DNA of 9,318 bases, from contig JAGOCN010000040.1 in assembly GCA_017998735.1 (NCBI GenBank), forward strand, positions 1-9,318. Reading direction: 5' to 3'. This document shows, one piece after another, positions 1-5,810 of this stretch. The stretch comes from Giesbergeria sp. (GTDB lineage: Bacteria > Pseudomonadota > Gammaproteobacteria > Burkholderiales > Burkholderiaceae_C). The translations under genes and the position numbers were made by a program. Within the stretch, counting starts at the first letter, position 1. Each line of letters begins with the position of its first letter. The notes under the pieces are model-generated. The model had not been told where the DNA came from. It ran no database searches and saw only the letters and a program-made list of their open reading frames with translations.

Positions 1-95
1 GGCTGCGTTTATACACGCTGCAGGCAGCCGGCCCTGGCTGCGCCACGCGTTAACCTTGGCACACGGTTTTTGGCCTGCCGCGCCCGCACTCCCTG

Positions 96-128
96 CCGCT
101 GCCTTTTTGCCGCCTTCAGCGGTTTTTT
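96..128 (+). terminator. Possible intrinsic terminator upstream of the spmAB-like gene
   Basis: CCGCTG at 96-101 pairs with CAGCGG at 117-122, and six T residues follow at 123-128. A shorter alternative stem, CCGC at 110-113 with GCGG at 119-122 and a 5-base loop, would end at the same T-run. This is the arrangement of a rho-independent terminator. It lies about 40 bases before the next start codon, so it probably ends transcription from a gene to the left of the window. A leader attenuator is less likely. The stem is short, so confidence is moderate. The rest of 1-165 shows no supportable gene. Confidence 0.4.
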
Positions 129-165
129 GTCCCTTCTTTCTTTCCTTTACCTCCCGGAGACGCGG

Positions 166-1395
166 ATGCTCAACACCCTGTGGCTGGGTTTTTTTCTGAC
201 CGCGGCCGTGGCGGCGCTCACGCAGTGGCTGGCCGGCGGCAATGCGCAGGTGTTTGCCGCCATGGTCGAGGCGCTGTTTGCCATGGCCAGGCTGTCGGTC
301 GAGGTGATGCTGCTGCTGTTTGGCACGCTCACGCTGTGGCTGGGGTTTTTGCGCATTGGCGAGCAGGCCGGCGTGGTGGCGGCACTGGCGCGCTGGCTGG
401 CGCCGCTGTTTGCCCGCCTGATGCCGGGCGTGCCACGCGGCCACCCGGCGCTGGGCCTGATGACGCTGAACTTTGCCGCCAACGCGCTCGGGCTGGACAA
501 CGCGGCCACGCCGATTGGTTTGAAGGCCATGCACTCGCTGCAGCAGCTCAACCCCGTGCCAGACAGTGCCAGCAATGCGCAAATCCTGTTTCTGGTGCTG
601 AACGCCTCGTCGCTCACGCTGCTGCCGGTCACCATCTTCATGTACCGCCTGCAGCAGGGCGCGCCCGACCCGACGCTGGTGTTTCTGCCCATCCTGCTGG
701 CCACGTCGGCATCCACGGCGGTGGGGCTGCTCAGCGTGGCGCTGGTGCAGCGGCTGCCCCTGTTCAGCCCGGTGGTGCTGGCCTACCTGCTGCCGGTCGC
801 CCTGCTGCTGGGCGGTTTCATGGCGCTGCTGGCCACGCTGGGTGCGGCGGCGCTGGGGCAGCTGTCGTCGCTGCTGGGCAACCTGGTGCTGTTTGCGCTG
901 GTGCTGCTGTTTGTCTGCCTGGGCGCCTGGCGGCGCGTGCCGGTGTACGAGGCTTTCATTGAAGGCGCCAGGGAAGGTTTTGACGTTGCCAAAAACCTGC
1001 TGCCCTACCTGGTGGCCATGCTGTGCGCGGTCGGGGTGTTTCGCGCCTCGGGGGCGCTGGGCTATGTGCTGAACGCGATCCGCTGGGCGGTTGAAATGCT
1101 GGGCATGGACGCCCGTTTTGTCGATGCCTTGCCGACCGCGCTGGTCAAGCCGTTTTCCGGCAGCGCGGCGCGCGCCATGCTGATCGAGACCATGCAAAGC
1201 CAGGGCGTGGACAGCTTTGCCGCGCTGGTGGCGGCCACGGTGCAAGGCAGCACCGAAACCACCTTTTACGTGCTGGCGGTGTACTTTGGCGCGGTCGGCA
1301 TCCGGCGCGCGCGCCATGCGGTGGCCTGCGCCCTGCTGGCCGAGCTGGCCGGCGTGGTGGCGGCGATTTTTGTCTGTTACCGGTTTTTTGGCTGA
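166..1395 (+). CDS. Fused SpmA-SpmB-like membrane protein with two nucleoside-recognition (Gate) domains
   Basis: This 409-residue inner-membrane protein is very hydrophobic throughout, with repeated Leu/Ala/Val-rich membrane segments. The N-terminal half carries the SpmA signature NALGLDNAATPIGLKAM (about residues 106-122). The C-terminal half carries the SpmB signatures PFSGSAARAM (329-338) and GSTETTFYVLAVYFG (361-375). In Bacillus, SpmA and SpmB are separate proteins needed for spore core dehydration. In non-sporulating proteobacteria the two are often fused and the role is unknown; transport of a small solute or ion is an inference from the Gate fold. I chose the ATG at 166 because GGAGA lies at 156-160. 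An in-frame TTG at 70 would add 32 residues but crosses the possible terminator and has no visible ribosome site. It reads as a single-gene unit. Confidence 0.88.
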   Translation: MLNTLWLGFFLTAAVAALTQWLAGGNAQVFAAMVEALFAMARLSVEVMLLLFGTLTLWLGFLRIGEQAGVVAALARWLAPLFARLMPGVPRGHPALGLMTLNFAANALGLDNAATPIGLKAMHSLQQLNPVPDSASNAQILFLVLNASSLTLLPVTIFMYRLQQGAPDPTLVFLPILLATSASTAVGLLSVALVQRLPLFSPVVLAYLLPVALLLGGFMALLATLGAAALGQLSSLLGNLVLFALVLLFVCLGAWRRVPVYEAFIEGAREGFDVAKNLLPYLVAMLCAVGVFRASGALGYVLNAIRWAVEMLGMDARFVDALPTALVKPFSGSAARAMLIETMQSQGVDSFAALVAATVQGSTETTFYVLAVYFGAVGIRRARHAVACALLAELAGVVAAIFVCYRFFG

Positions 1396-1425
1396 GGGCC
1401 GGCACTGCAAAAGCCAGTGCGCTGC

Positions 1426-1455
1426 TGTGCCTTGCTTTGTTGTGCCTTGTTTTGT
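1426..1455 (+). repeat. Tandem 15-bp duplication
   Basis: TGTGCCTTGCTTTGT at 1426-1440 is followed directly by TGTGCCTTGTTTTGT at 1441-1455, 14 of 15 bases identical. It lies 30 bases after the stop codon of the spmAB-like gene. A small hairpin, GCACTG at 1402-1407 with CAGTGC at 1415-1420, precedes it. The hairpin and the T-rich duplication may together weaken transcription downstream, but there is no clean T-run, so I do not call a terminator. The remainder of 1396-1547 holds no gene I can support. Confidence 0.7.
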
Positions 1456-1547
1456 TTCACTGCCCACACGGTTTTTGCCTTTGCGCCTACACGCGCCCGT
1501 TCAATGCCGCGTTGCAATGAAAAAACCAGTTAACACCACAGAGAGAC

Positions 1548-2084
1548 ATGCCCATGAGACCCCTTGTCGTCACCTCCGCCATGACCAGCATGAATGGCAC
1601 TTTTTATCCGACAGGGCATGTGTTTGCGCTGTTCAAGGACGAAGCCGCCGCAAGGCAGGCCATGGACGCCCTGCAGACCGCAAACCACCAGGGCCAGGTG
1701 GCCCATGCCGACCCGGCGCGCATCTTCAGCCAGATCACGCACAGCGCGGAAGGCGAAGAAGAGGTTCTGCCTTCGCCCGGTGCCGACAACGACATCGTGC
1801 GCCGCATCAAGGACCTGGCAGACCGGGGCTACCACGGCGTGCTGATGGAACTGGGCGACAGCGACAACATTGAAACCCTGCAGTCGGTGGTGGACTCGTG
1901 CCATGCCGAAGCCGCTTTTTACTACCGCACCCTGATCATTGAAGAACTGGTGGAGCAGCCCAAGAACCTGGAAAGCCAGAGCGTCTCCGGCACCCATGCA
2001 CCCGGCGCGCACCCCACCACCAGCGCGTCTGAAAACCTGCCGCCCACGGAAATCCGGCGCGAGGACGGAACGCAGCAGCGCTGA
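1548..2084 (+). CDS. Hypothetical acidic cytoplasmic protein, 178 residues
   Basis: I do not recognise a characterised family. The protein has no signal peptide or membrane segment. A first region (about residues 20-45, GHVFALFKDEAAARQAMDAL) resembles the beta-strand/helix opening of small stress-protein folds of the YflT/GsiB-associated kind, where a strand is followed by an Ala-rich helix. That likeness is weak. A second block (about 82-137) predicts as alternating helix and strand and ends in an acidic helix, YYRTLIIEELVEQ. The last 40 residues are Thr/Ser/Pro-rich and probably disordered. Two in-frame starts are close: ATG 1548 and ATG 1554. The purine stretch GAGAGA at 1541-1546 is better spaced for 1554, so the true protein may lack the first two residues. 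It converges on the regulator gene, with 113 bases between the stops, and a functional link to propionate metabolism is not shown. Confidence 0.75.
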   Translation: MPMRPLVVTSAMTSMNGTFYPTGHVFALFKDEAAARQAMDALQTANHQGQVAHADPARIFSQITHSAEGEEEVLPSPGADNDIVRRIKDLADRGYHGVLMELGDSDNIETLQSVVDSCHAEAAFYYRTLIIEELVEQPKNLESQSVSGTHAPGAHPTTSASENLPPTEIRREDGTQQR

Positions 2085-2091
2085 CAGAGCG

Positions 2092-2121
2092 CCTGGGGTA
2101 GCGCCAGCGCCCTGCCCCAGG
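2092..2121. terminator. Hairpin between convergent genes, possible bidirectional terminator
   Basis: CCTGGGG at 2092-2098 pairs perfectly with CCCCAGG at 2115-2121, and GCGC at 2101-2104 can pair with GCGC at 2107-2110 in the loop. It begins 8 bases after the stop of the hypothetical gene and lies between two convergent genes, where a shared terminator is expected. There is no T-run on either strand, so it may instead be a transcript-end stabilising structure or have no function. Confidence 0.35.
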
Positions 2122-2127
2122 GGTGAG

Positions 2128-2151
2128 AAACAAAACAGACAGCCAGGGCTG
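2128..2151 (-). terminator. Weak candidate terminator of the regulator gene
   Basis: Read on the minus strand, a short CAGC/GCTG stem (2148-2151 with 2140-2143) is followed by the T-rich run TCTGTTTTGTTT (2139 down to 2128). It lies about 47 bases beyond the regulator stop codon. The stem is only 4-5 bp, so this is tentative. The larger hairpin at 2092-2121 is an alternative end point. Confidence 0.25.
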
Positions 2152-2197
2152 CTGTATTTCGGCGCGCAGCAGCACAGCAGCCTTGTCTCTGCCTGTT

Positions 2198-3730
2198 TCA
2201 GACCATACCGCGCACCCGACCGGTGCCTATGGCTGCTGTCACCACCACCGGGTACGGCGCAAAGCTGCTGCGCCGCTCGTCCACGGCAATGGCTTTGCCA
2301 ATGGGTGGAAAGGCGCGCTGCGGGCAATCGGCGCGCTCGCACACCTTGCAGCCCATGCCGATCGGCACCGGAGCGGCCGGGTCGGCCAGGTCCAAACCTT
2401 TGGAATAGACCCAGTGCGGCGCGTGCTGCACATCGCACCCCAGTGCCACCGAATGCGTTTTGCCCAGCGCGCCCCAGGCGCCGCCGCCGTGCGTGACGGT
2501 GCGTGCCACCCACAGGTAGCTGCGCCCGTCGGGCATGCGCGCCAGCTGCGGCACGATGCGCCCCGGCTGGGCAAAGGCCTCGTACACATTCCACAGCGGA
2601 CAGGTGCCGCCAACGCGTGAAAAGTGAAAGTGCGTGGCCGACTGGCGCTTGGAGATGTTGCCCGCCCGGTCCACACGGATGAAGAAAAATGGCACCCCGC
2701 GTGCCTGCGGGCGTTGCAGGGTTGAGAGCCGGTGGCACACCGCCTCAAAGCCCACGCCAAAGCGCTGGCCCAGGCGCTCGATGTCGTAGCGCTCGGCCTC
2801 GGCGGCCTGCAAAAACGCGCCATAGGGCATGACCAGCGCGCCGGCAAAGTAATGCGCCAGGCCGATGCGCGCCAGCTGCCGCGCCTGCTGGCTGGTCAGG
2901 CGGGCGTCCTGCGCCAGGCGCTGCAGTACCGGCTCCATCTCTAAAAAAGCCAGCTGCGTGGCCATCTGAAAAGCGCGCTGCCCCGGCTCCAGCAGGGACG
3001 ACAGCTGCAGCACGCCCGAAGCCACATCAAACACCCGCTGCGCGCCACCCGCCAGCGCCGGTGCATCGGGTGCCAGCGTGGTGCAGCGCACGCCATGCGC
3101 CTGCGCCAGCCGCTGCGCCAGCCCCGCTTCGGCGCGGCCGGGCACCAGCGCCCATTCCAGAGCGCAGCGCTCGGCAGCATCGTCCAGCTCGGCAATGTGG
3201 TTGTGCTGGGCAAAAAAGAAGTCGCGCACTTCTTCGTAGGCCATGGGCGGCAGCGCGGCGGCGCCTTCATTGCCCCGGCCACCCCGGTCGCCCCGGTCAT
3301 CCCCCAGGCGCATGGACAGCGCTTCCAGGCGCTCCAGCGCCTGGCGGTGGCGCGCGTGCAGGCCCATCAGCGTGCGCGCCACGGCCGGCATGCTGGCCGC
3401 CAGCTCGCGGATTTCGGCCATCGACACCTGCGTCGCCGCGCCTGCCACGCCGTTGGCACCCGGTGGCGCAGCGCTGGCCGGCTGCTCGGCCAGCACATCG
3501 CACAGGCCGGCAATCAGGCGCGCTTCTTCGTCGTCCGAGAAGCGCTGCACGTCCACGCCCAGCTCGGCGTTGATTTTCAGCAGCACCGGCACCGTCATGG
3601 GCCGCTGGTTTTGCTCGATCTGGTTCAGGTAGCTGGCCGACAGGCCCAGCGCACGCGCCAGCGCCACCTGCGTCATGCCGCGCTCTTCGCGCAGGCGGCG
3701 CAGCTGCACACCCATGAAGGTTTTTCTCAT
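2198..3730 (-). CDS. ScfR-family XRE transcriptional regulator of short-chain acyl-CoA metabolism
   Basis: The predicted protein has 510 residues, a normal length for this family (RamB, PccR, MccR, mycobacterial PrpR). An XRE/Cro helix-turn-helix spans about residues 7-62, with recognition-helix wording SASYLNQIEQNQRPMT. A low-complexity linker (about 78-158) includes GDDRGDRGGRGNEG. An IrrE/ImmA-like domain follows (about 160-340), but the region around 252-268 has no HEXXH motif, so protease activity is unlikely. The C-terminal ScfR domain (DUF2083, about 343-500) has GGTCPLWNVYEAF, the cysteines C377, C432, C461, C464 and C469, and CKVCERADCPQRAFPP. The mycobacterial relative PrpR is reported to carry a 4Fe-4S cluster and respond to acyl-CoA; transfer of either property here is inference. 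I chose ATG 3730 because the HTH starts at once. An upstream ATG at 3820 would place 30 unlikely residues across the operator region. It is divergent from the prpC cluster, so it probably controls that cluster and itself. Confidence 0.9.
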   Translation of the reverse strand: MRKTFMGVQLRRLREERGMTQVALARALGLSASYLNQIEQNQRPMTVPVLLKINAELGVDVQRFSDDEEARLIAGLCDVLAEQPASAAPPGANGVAGAATQVSMAEIRELAASMPAVARTLMGLHARHRQALERLEALSMRLGDDRGDRGGRGNEGAAALPPMAYEEVRDFFFAQHNHIAELDDAAERCALEWALVPGRAEAGLAQRLAQAHGVRCTTLAPDAPALAGGAQRVFDVASGVLQLSSLLEPGQRAFQMATQLAFLEMEPVLQRLAQDARLTSQQARQLARIGLAHYFAGALVMPYGAFLQAAEAERYDIERLGQRFGVGFEAVCHRLSTLQRPQARGVPFFFIRVDRAGNISKRQSATHFHFSRVGGTCPLWNVYEAFAQPGRIVPQLARMPDGRSYLWVARTVTHGGGAWGALGKTHSVALGCDVQHAPHWVYSKGLDLADPAAPVPIGMGCKVCERADCPQRAFPPIGKAIAVDERRSSFAPYPVVVTAAIGTGRVRGMV

Positions 3731-3761
3731 CGCAGTTCCGTTCGCATGCTTTGCATTCTGG

Positions 3762-3789
3762 TTTCTAAAAACATTTCTACCATTCGCAA
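3762..3789 (-). promoter_or_regulatory. Candidate promoter of the regulator gene
   Basis: On the minus strand TTGCGA (3789-3784) and TAGAAA (3767-3762) stand 16 bases apart. Each matches 4 of 6 bases of the sigma70 -35 and -10 consensus. The -35 box lies within the ATTCGCAAT site, so a bound regulator would compete with RNA polymerase, suggesting autoregulation. The match is weak and the position is a prediction only. Confidence 0.3.
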
Positions 3790-3862
3790 TATTCGCAAAA
3801 CACCTGCAAAACCTTTGCATTGGTTCGCCAATTCAGGCCTTTTGCAGGGCAAGTGCTTTGCG

Positions 3863-3868
3863 TACATT
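3863..3868 (+). promoter_or_regulatory. Candidate -10 element for the thioesterase-prpC-acnD-prpF cluster
   Basis: TACATT matches 4 of 6 bases of TATAAT and is flanked by the last two operator-like sites. Its usual start point, about 7 bases downstream, would be at or next to the ATG at 3876, which would make the transcript leaderless. I see no convincing -35 box: TTTGCA at 3841-3846 is at 16 bases but is a poor match. That would fit a promoter needing an activator. Low confidence. Confidence 0.25.
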
Positions 3869-3875
3869 GCGAATC

Positions 3876-4292
3876 ATGCACCAGATTTCCACTCCTTTGC
3901 CAGCACCCGCTACCCAGCCCGGGCCGGTTCTGCACTTCACCGAAATGGTGCTGCCGCCGCTGTCCAACCACTACGGCACGCTGTTTGCAGGCCAGGCGCT
4001 GGCGCTGATGAGCAAGGCGGCGTTTGTGGCCGCCAGCCGCCGCGCCGGGCACGACGTGGTGATGGCGCGCTGCAGCCAGGTGGACTTTTTTGCCCCGATA
4101 CCGCAAGGCCGTGCGCTGGAGCTGTCGGCCCAGGTGGTGCGCACCGGCCGCACGTCCATGAGCGTGCAGGTGCTGGGCCAGATGGCGCCGCGCAACCGCA
4201 GCGAAGTTGCCAGCGAAGTGCTGCGCGGCCTGTTCGAGATGGTGTCGGTCGATGCCAGTGGCCGGCCGGTGCTGCTGGCGCCGCTGGAGTGA
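3876..4292 (+). CDS. Hotdog-fold acyl-CoA thioesterase-like protein lacking the usual catalytic Asp
   Basis: The 138-residue protein has a single hotdog domain of the YciA/4HBT acyl-CoA thioesterase type: [20 protein letters not shown] (about 21-40), [10 protein letters not shown] (69-78) and [13 protein letters not shown] (87-99). Members usually hydrolyse acyl-CoA to free acid and CoA in the cytoplasm as oligomers. An ungapped comparison with YciA as I remember it (NANGDIFGGWIMSQMD) puts Ser46 ([10 protein letters not shown]) where the catalytic Asp should be, so activity is uncertain. I start at ATG 3876, which leaves about 20 residues before the hotdog core. No Shine-Dalgarno sequence precedes it, only the operator-like ATTGCGAAT. 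An ATG inside the first conserved block would cut into the fold. It is first in the methylcitrate cluster, 70 bases before prpC, which suggests a role in managing propionyl-CoA or a related thioester. Confidence 0.82.
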   Translation: MHQISTPLPAPATQPGPVLHFTEMVLPPLSNHYGTLFAGQALALMSKAAFVAASRRAGHDVVMARCSQVDFFAPIPQGRALELSAQVVRTGRTSMSVQVLGQMAPRNRSEVASEVLRGLFEMVSVDASGRPVLLAPLE

Positions 4293-4362
4293 GCACTTCG
4301 CTCAACGCCTGATTTTCCTTTTCCAAAAACACCCTGCTCCATCGATTCCAAGGAAACCTCCC

Positions 4363-5559
4363 ATGACCGAAGCCGTTTTCGCGCACCCAGACGTTGCTGC
4401 GCTCCCCACCACTCCGGCCCCTGCTGCCCCCAAGGTCAAGAAGTCCGTGGCGCTGTCGGGCGTCACCGCCGGCAACACCGCGCTGTGCACCGTCGGCATC
4501 ACCGGCAACGACCTGCACTACCGGGGCTACGACATTCTGGACATGGCCGATGTCTGCGAATTTGAAGAAGTGGCACACCTGCTGGTGCACGGCAAGCTGC
4601 CCACGCCCGCCGAACTGCGCGCCTACAAGACCAGGCTCAAGGCCTTGCGCGGCCTGCCTGCCAGCGTCAAGCAGGCGCTGGAACACCTGCCCGCCAGCAG
4701 CCACCCCATGGACGTGATGCGCACCGGTGTGTCGGCCCTGGGCTGTGTGCTGCCAGAGAAAGACGACCACAACAGCCCCGGCGCGCGCGACATTGCCGAC
4801 CGGCTGATGGCGTCGCTGGGCTCGATGCTGCTGTACTGGTACCACTGGAGCACGCAAGGCAAGCGCATTCAGGTGGAAACCGACGACGACTCGATTGGTG
4901 CGCACTTTCTGCACCTGCTGCACGGCAAGGCACCGTCCAAGGAGTGGGAGCGCGCCATGCACACCTCGCTCAACCTGTACGCCGAGCACGAATTCAACGC
5001 CAGCACCTTTGCCTGCCGCGTGATTGCCGGCACCGGTTCGGACATGTATTCGTGCATCACCGGCGGCATTGGCGCGCTGCGCGGCCCCAAGCACGGCGGC
5101 GCCAACGAAGTCGCCTTTGAAATCCAGAAGCGCTACGACACCCCTTGCGAAGCCGAAGCCGACATTCGCCGCCGCGTCGAAGCCAAGGAAGTGGTGATTG
5201 GCTTTGGCCACCCGGTCTACACCGTGAGCGACCCGCGCAACGTCGTCATCAAGCGCGTGGCCCACCAGCTGTCGCAAGAGGCTGGCAGCACCAAGATGTA
5301 CGACATTGCTGAGCGGCTGGAAACCGTGATGTGGGACGCCAAGCAGATGTTTCCCAACCTGGACTGGTTCAGCGCCGTCAGCTACCACCTGATGGGTGTG
5401 CCGACCGCCATGTTCACGCCGCTGTTTGTCATGGCCCGCACCAGCGGCTGGGCGGCGCACGCCATCGAGCAGCGCACCGACAACAAGATCATCCGCCCCA
5501 GCGCCCACTACACCGGCCCCGACGACAAGGCCTTTGTGCCTTTGAACGAGCGCCAATAA
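4363..5559 (+). CDS. prpC: 2-Methylcitrate synthase
   Basis: PrpC condenses propionyl-CoA with oxaloacetate to 2-methylcitrate and CoA, the entry step of the 2-methylcitrate cycle in the cytoplasm. The 398-residue length fits bacterial PrpC, with about 25 extra Ala/Pro-rich residues at the N terminus. Citrate-synthase-fold catalytic motifs are all present: GPKHGGANE with His244, [13 protein letters not shown] with His283, and [10 protein letters not shown] with Asp334. Further conserved blocks are AEHEFNAST (about 207-215) and [14 protein letters not shown] (358-371). The opening [13 protein letters not shown] and the YWYHWS block favour methylcitrate synthase over housekeeping citrate synthase, which is longer and has a different N terminus. 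ATG 4363 is supported by AAGGA at 4350-4354, the only clear ribosome site in the cluster. The divergent ScfR regulator presumably responds to the same substrate pool. Confidence 0.96.
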   Translation: MTEAVFAHPDVAALPTTPAPAAPKVKKSVALSGVTAGNTALCTVGITGNDLHYRGYDILDMADVCEFEEVAHLLVHGKLPTPAELRAYKTRLKALRGLPASVKQALEHLPASSHPMDVMRTGVSALGCVLPEKDDHNSPGARDIADRLMASLGSMLLYWYHWSTQGKRIQVETDDDSIGAHFLHLLHGKAPSKEWERAMHTSLNLYAEHEFNASTFACRVIAGTGSDMYSCITGGIGALRGPKHGGANEVAFEIQKRYDTPCEAEADIRRRVEAKEVVIGFGHPVYTVSDPRNVVIKRVAHQLSQEAGSTKMYDIAERLETVMWDAKQMFPNLDWFSAVSYHLMGVPTAMFTPLFVMARTSGWAAHAIEQRTDNKIIRPSAHYTGPDDKAFVPLNERQ

Positions 5560-5582
5560 AAATCGCCGTCGGTTTTGCTCCT

Positions 5583-5754
5583 TCCCCCTCTGGGGCTGAA
5601 AGCCGCGGCTCCAGTTCCGCCAGTGCGGAACTGGACGGCTTGAAGAGCTGCGGCGTCTCGTCGCCAGCACCGAGGCTGGGATGGGGGCCAGCAACTGGCA
5701 CGGCGTTAGCTCCAGCGCCGCTGGCCCCCTCTCCCGCTCTCCCCCAGAGGGGGA
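5583..5754. repeat. Foldback element with 13-bp terminal inverted repeats (MITE-like or structured RNA)
   Basis: TCCCCCTCTGGGG at 5583-5595 is the exact reverse complement of CCCCAGAGGGGGA at 5742-5754. Inside are TCCAGTTCCGC at 5610-5620 with GCGGAACTGGA at 5625-5635 (11-bp perfect stem, loop CAGT), CCAGC 5664-5668 with GCTGG 5675-5679, and GGGGGCCAGC 5683-5692 with GCTGGCCCCC 5720-5729 (10-bp perfect). The right end alone folds as CTCTCCCCC 5737-5745, loop AGA, GGGGGAGAG 5749-5757. It fills most of the 251-base prpC-acnD gap, which has no gene of its own. This looks like an interspersed palindromic repeat, but copies elsewhere cannot be seen from one window. No transposase and no clear target duplication are evident. 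Confidence 0.72.
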
Positions 5755-5810
5755 GAGAGTCGTACCTGAGCCCTCAGCCACCAAAATTCTTAGATACCTG
5801 CCGCCCCACC

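Larger units (their letters stand above)
3741..3874. promoter_or_regulatory. Probable ScfR operator array: about ten TTTGCAAA-like sites
   Basis: The divergent intergenic region is crowded with variants of TTTGCAAA. Reading + strand: TTCGCAT 3741-3747, CTTTGCATT 3749-3757, ATTCGCAAT 3782-3790, ATTCGCAAA 3791-3799, CCTGCAAAA 3803-3811, CTTTGCATT 3813-3821, TTCGCCAAT 3824-3832, TTTTGCAGG 3840-3848, CTTTGCGT 3856-3863 and ATTGCGAAT 3866-3874. ATTGCGAAT is the exact reverse complement of ATTCGCAAT, TTTTGCAGG is the exact reverse complement of CCTGCAAAA, and CTTTGCATT occurs twice. The central GC steps fall at 3744, 3753, 3786, 3795, 3806, 3817, 3827, 3844, 3860 and 3869, many 9-11 bases apart. 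From memory, RamB and PccR of the same family bind TTTGCAAA-type cores, so binding by the adjacent regulator is a well-grounded inference. The array covers both presumed promoters. Confidence 0.75.

Noticed and set aside
70..165. TTG start adding 32 residues to the SpmAB-like protein
   Set aside because: The segment is Arg/Cys-rich, crosses a possible terminator and has no ribosome site, whereas GGAGA precedes ATG 166.
1402..1420. Terminator after the spmAB-like gene
   Set aside because: The GCACTG/CAGTGC hairpin is real, but the following bases are GC-rich before the T-rich duplication, so a rho-independent call is not supported.
1530..2738. 402-residue minus-strand frame overlapping the hypothetical gene and the regulator end
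   Set aside because: It overlaps the ScfR coding region in another frame on the same strand, and the translation has no recognisable domain.
3731..3820. Upstream ATG (3820) for the regulator
   Set aside because: It would translate the operator array, and the added residues are not family-like. The HTH begins right after ATG 3730.
3741..3874. CRISPR array or iteron origin
   Set aside because: The repeated units are only 8-9 bases, in both orientations and unevenly spaced. No cas or replication initiator gene is nearby, and an operator array fits the adjacent ScfR gene better.
5331..5810. Upstream in-frame extension of acnD into prpC
   Set aside because: The frame is open for 160 codons, but the translation is out of frame with prpC and then reads repeat sequence. 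Known AcnD proteins begin near ATG 5811.
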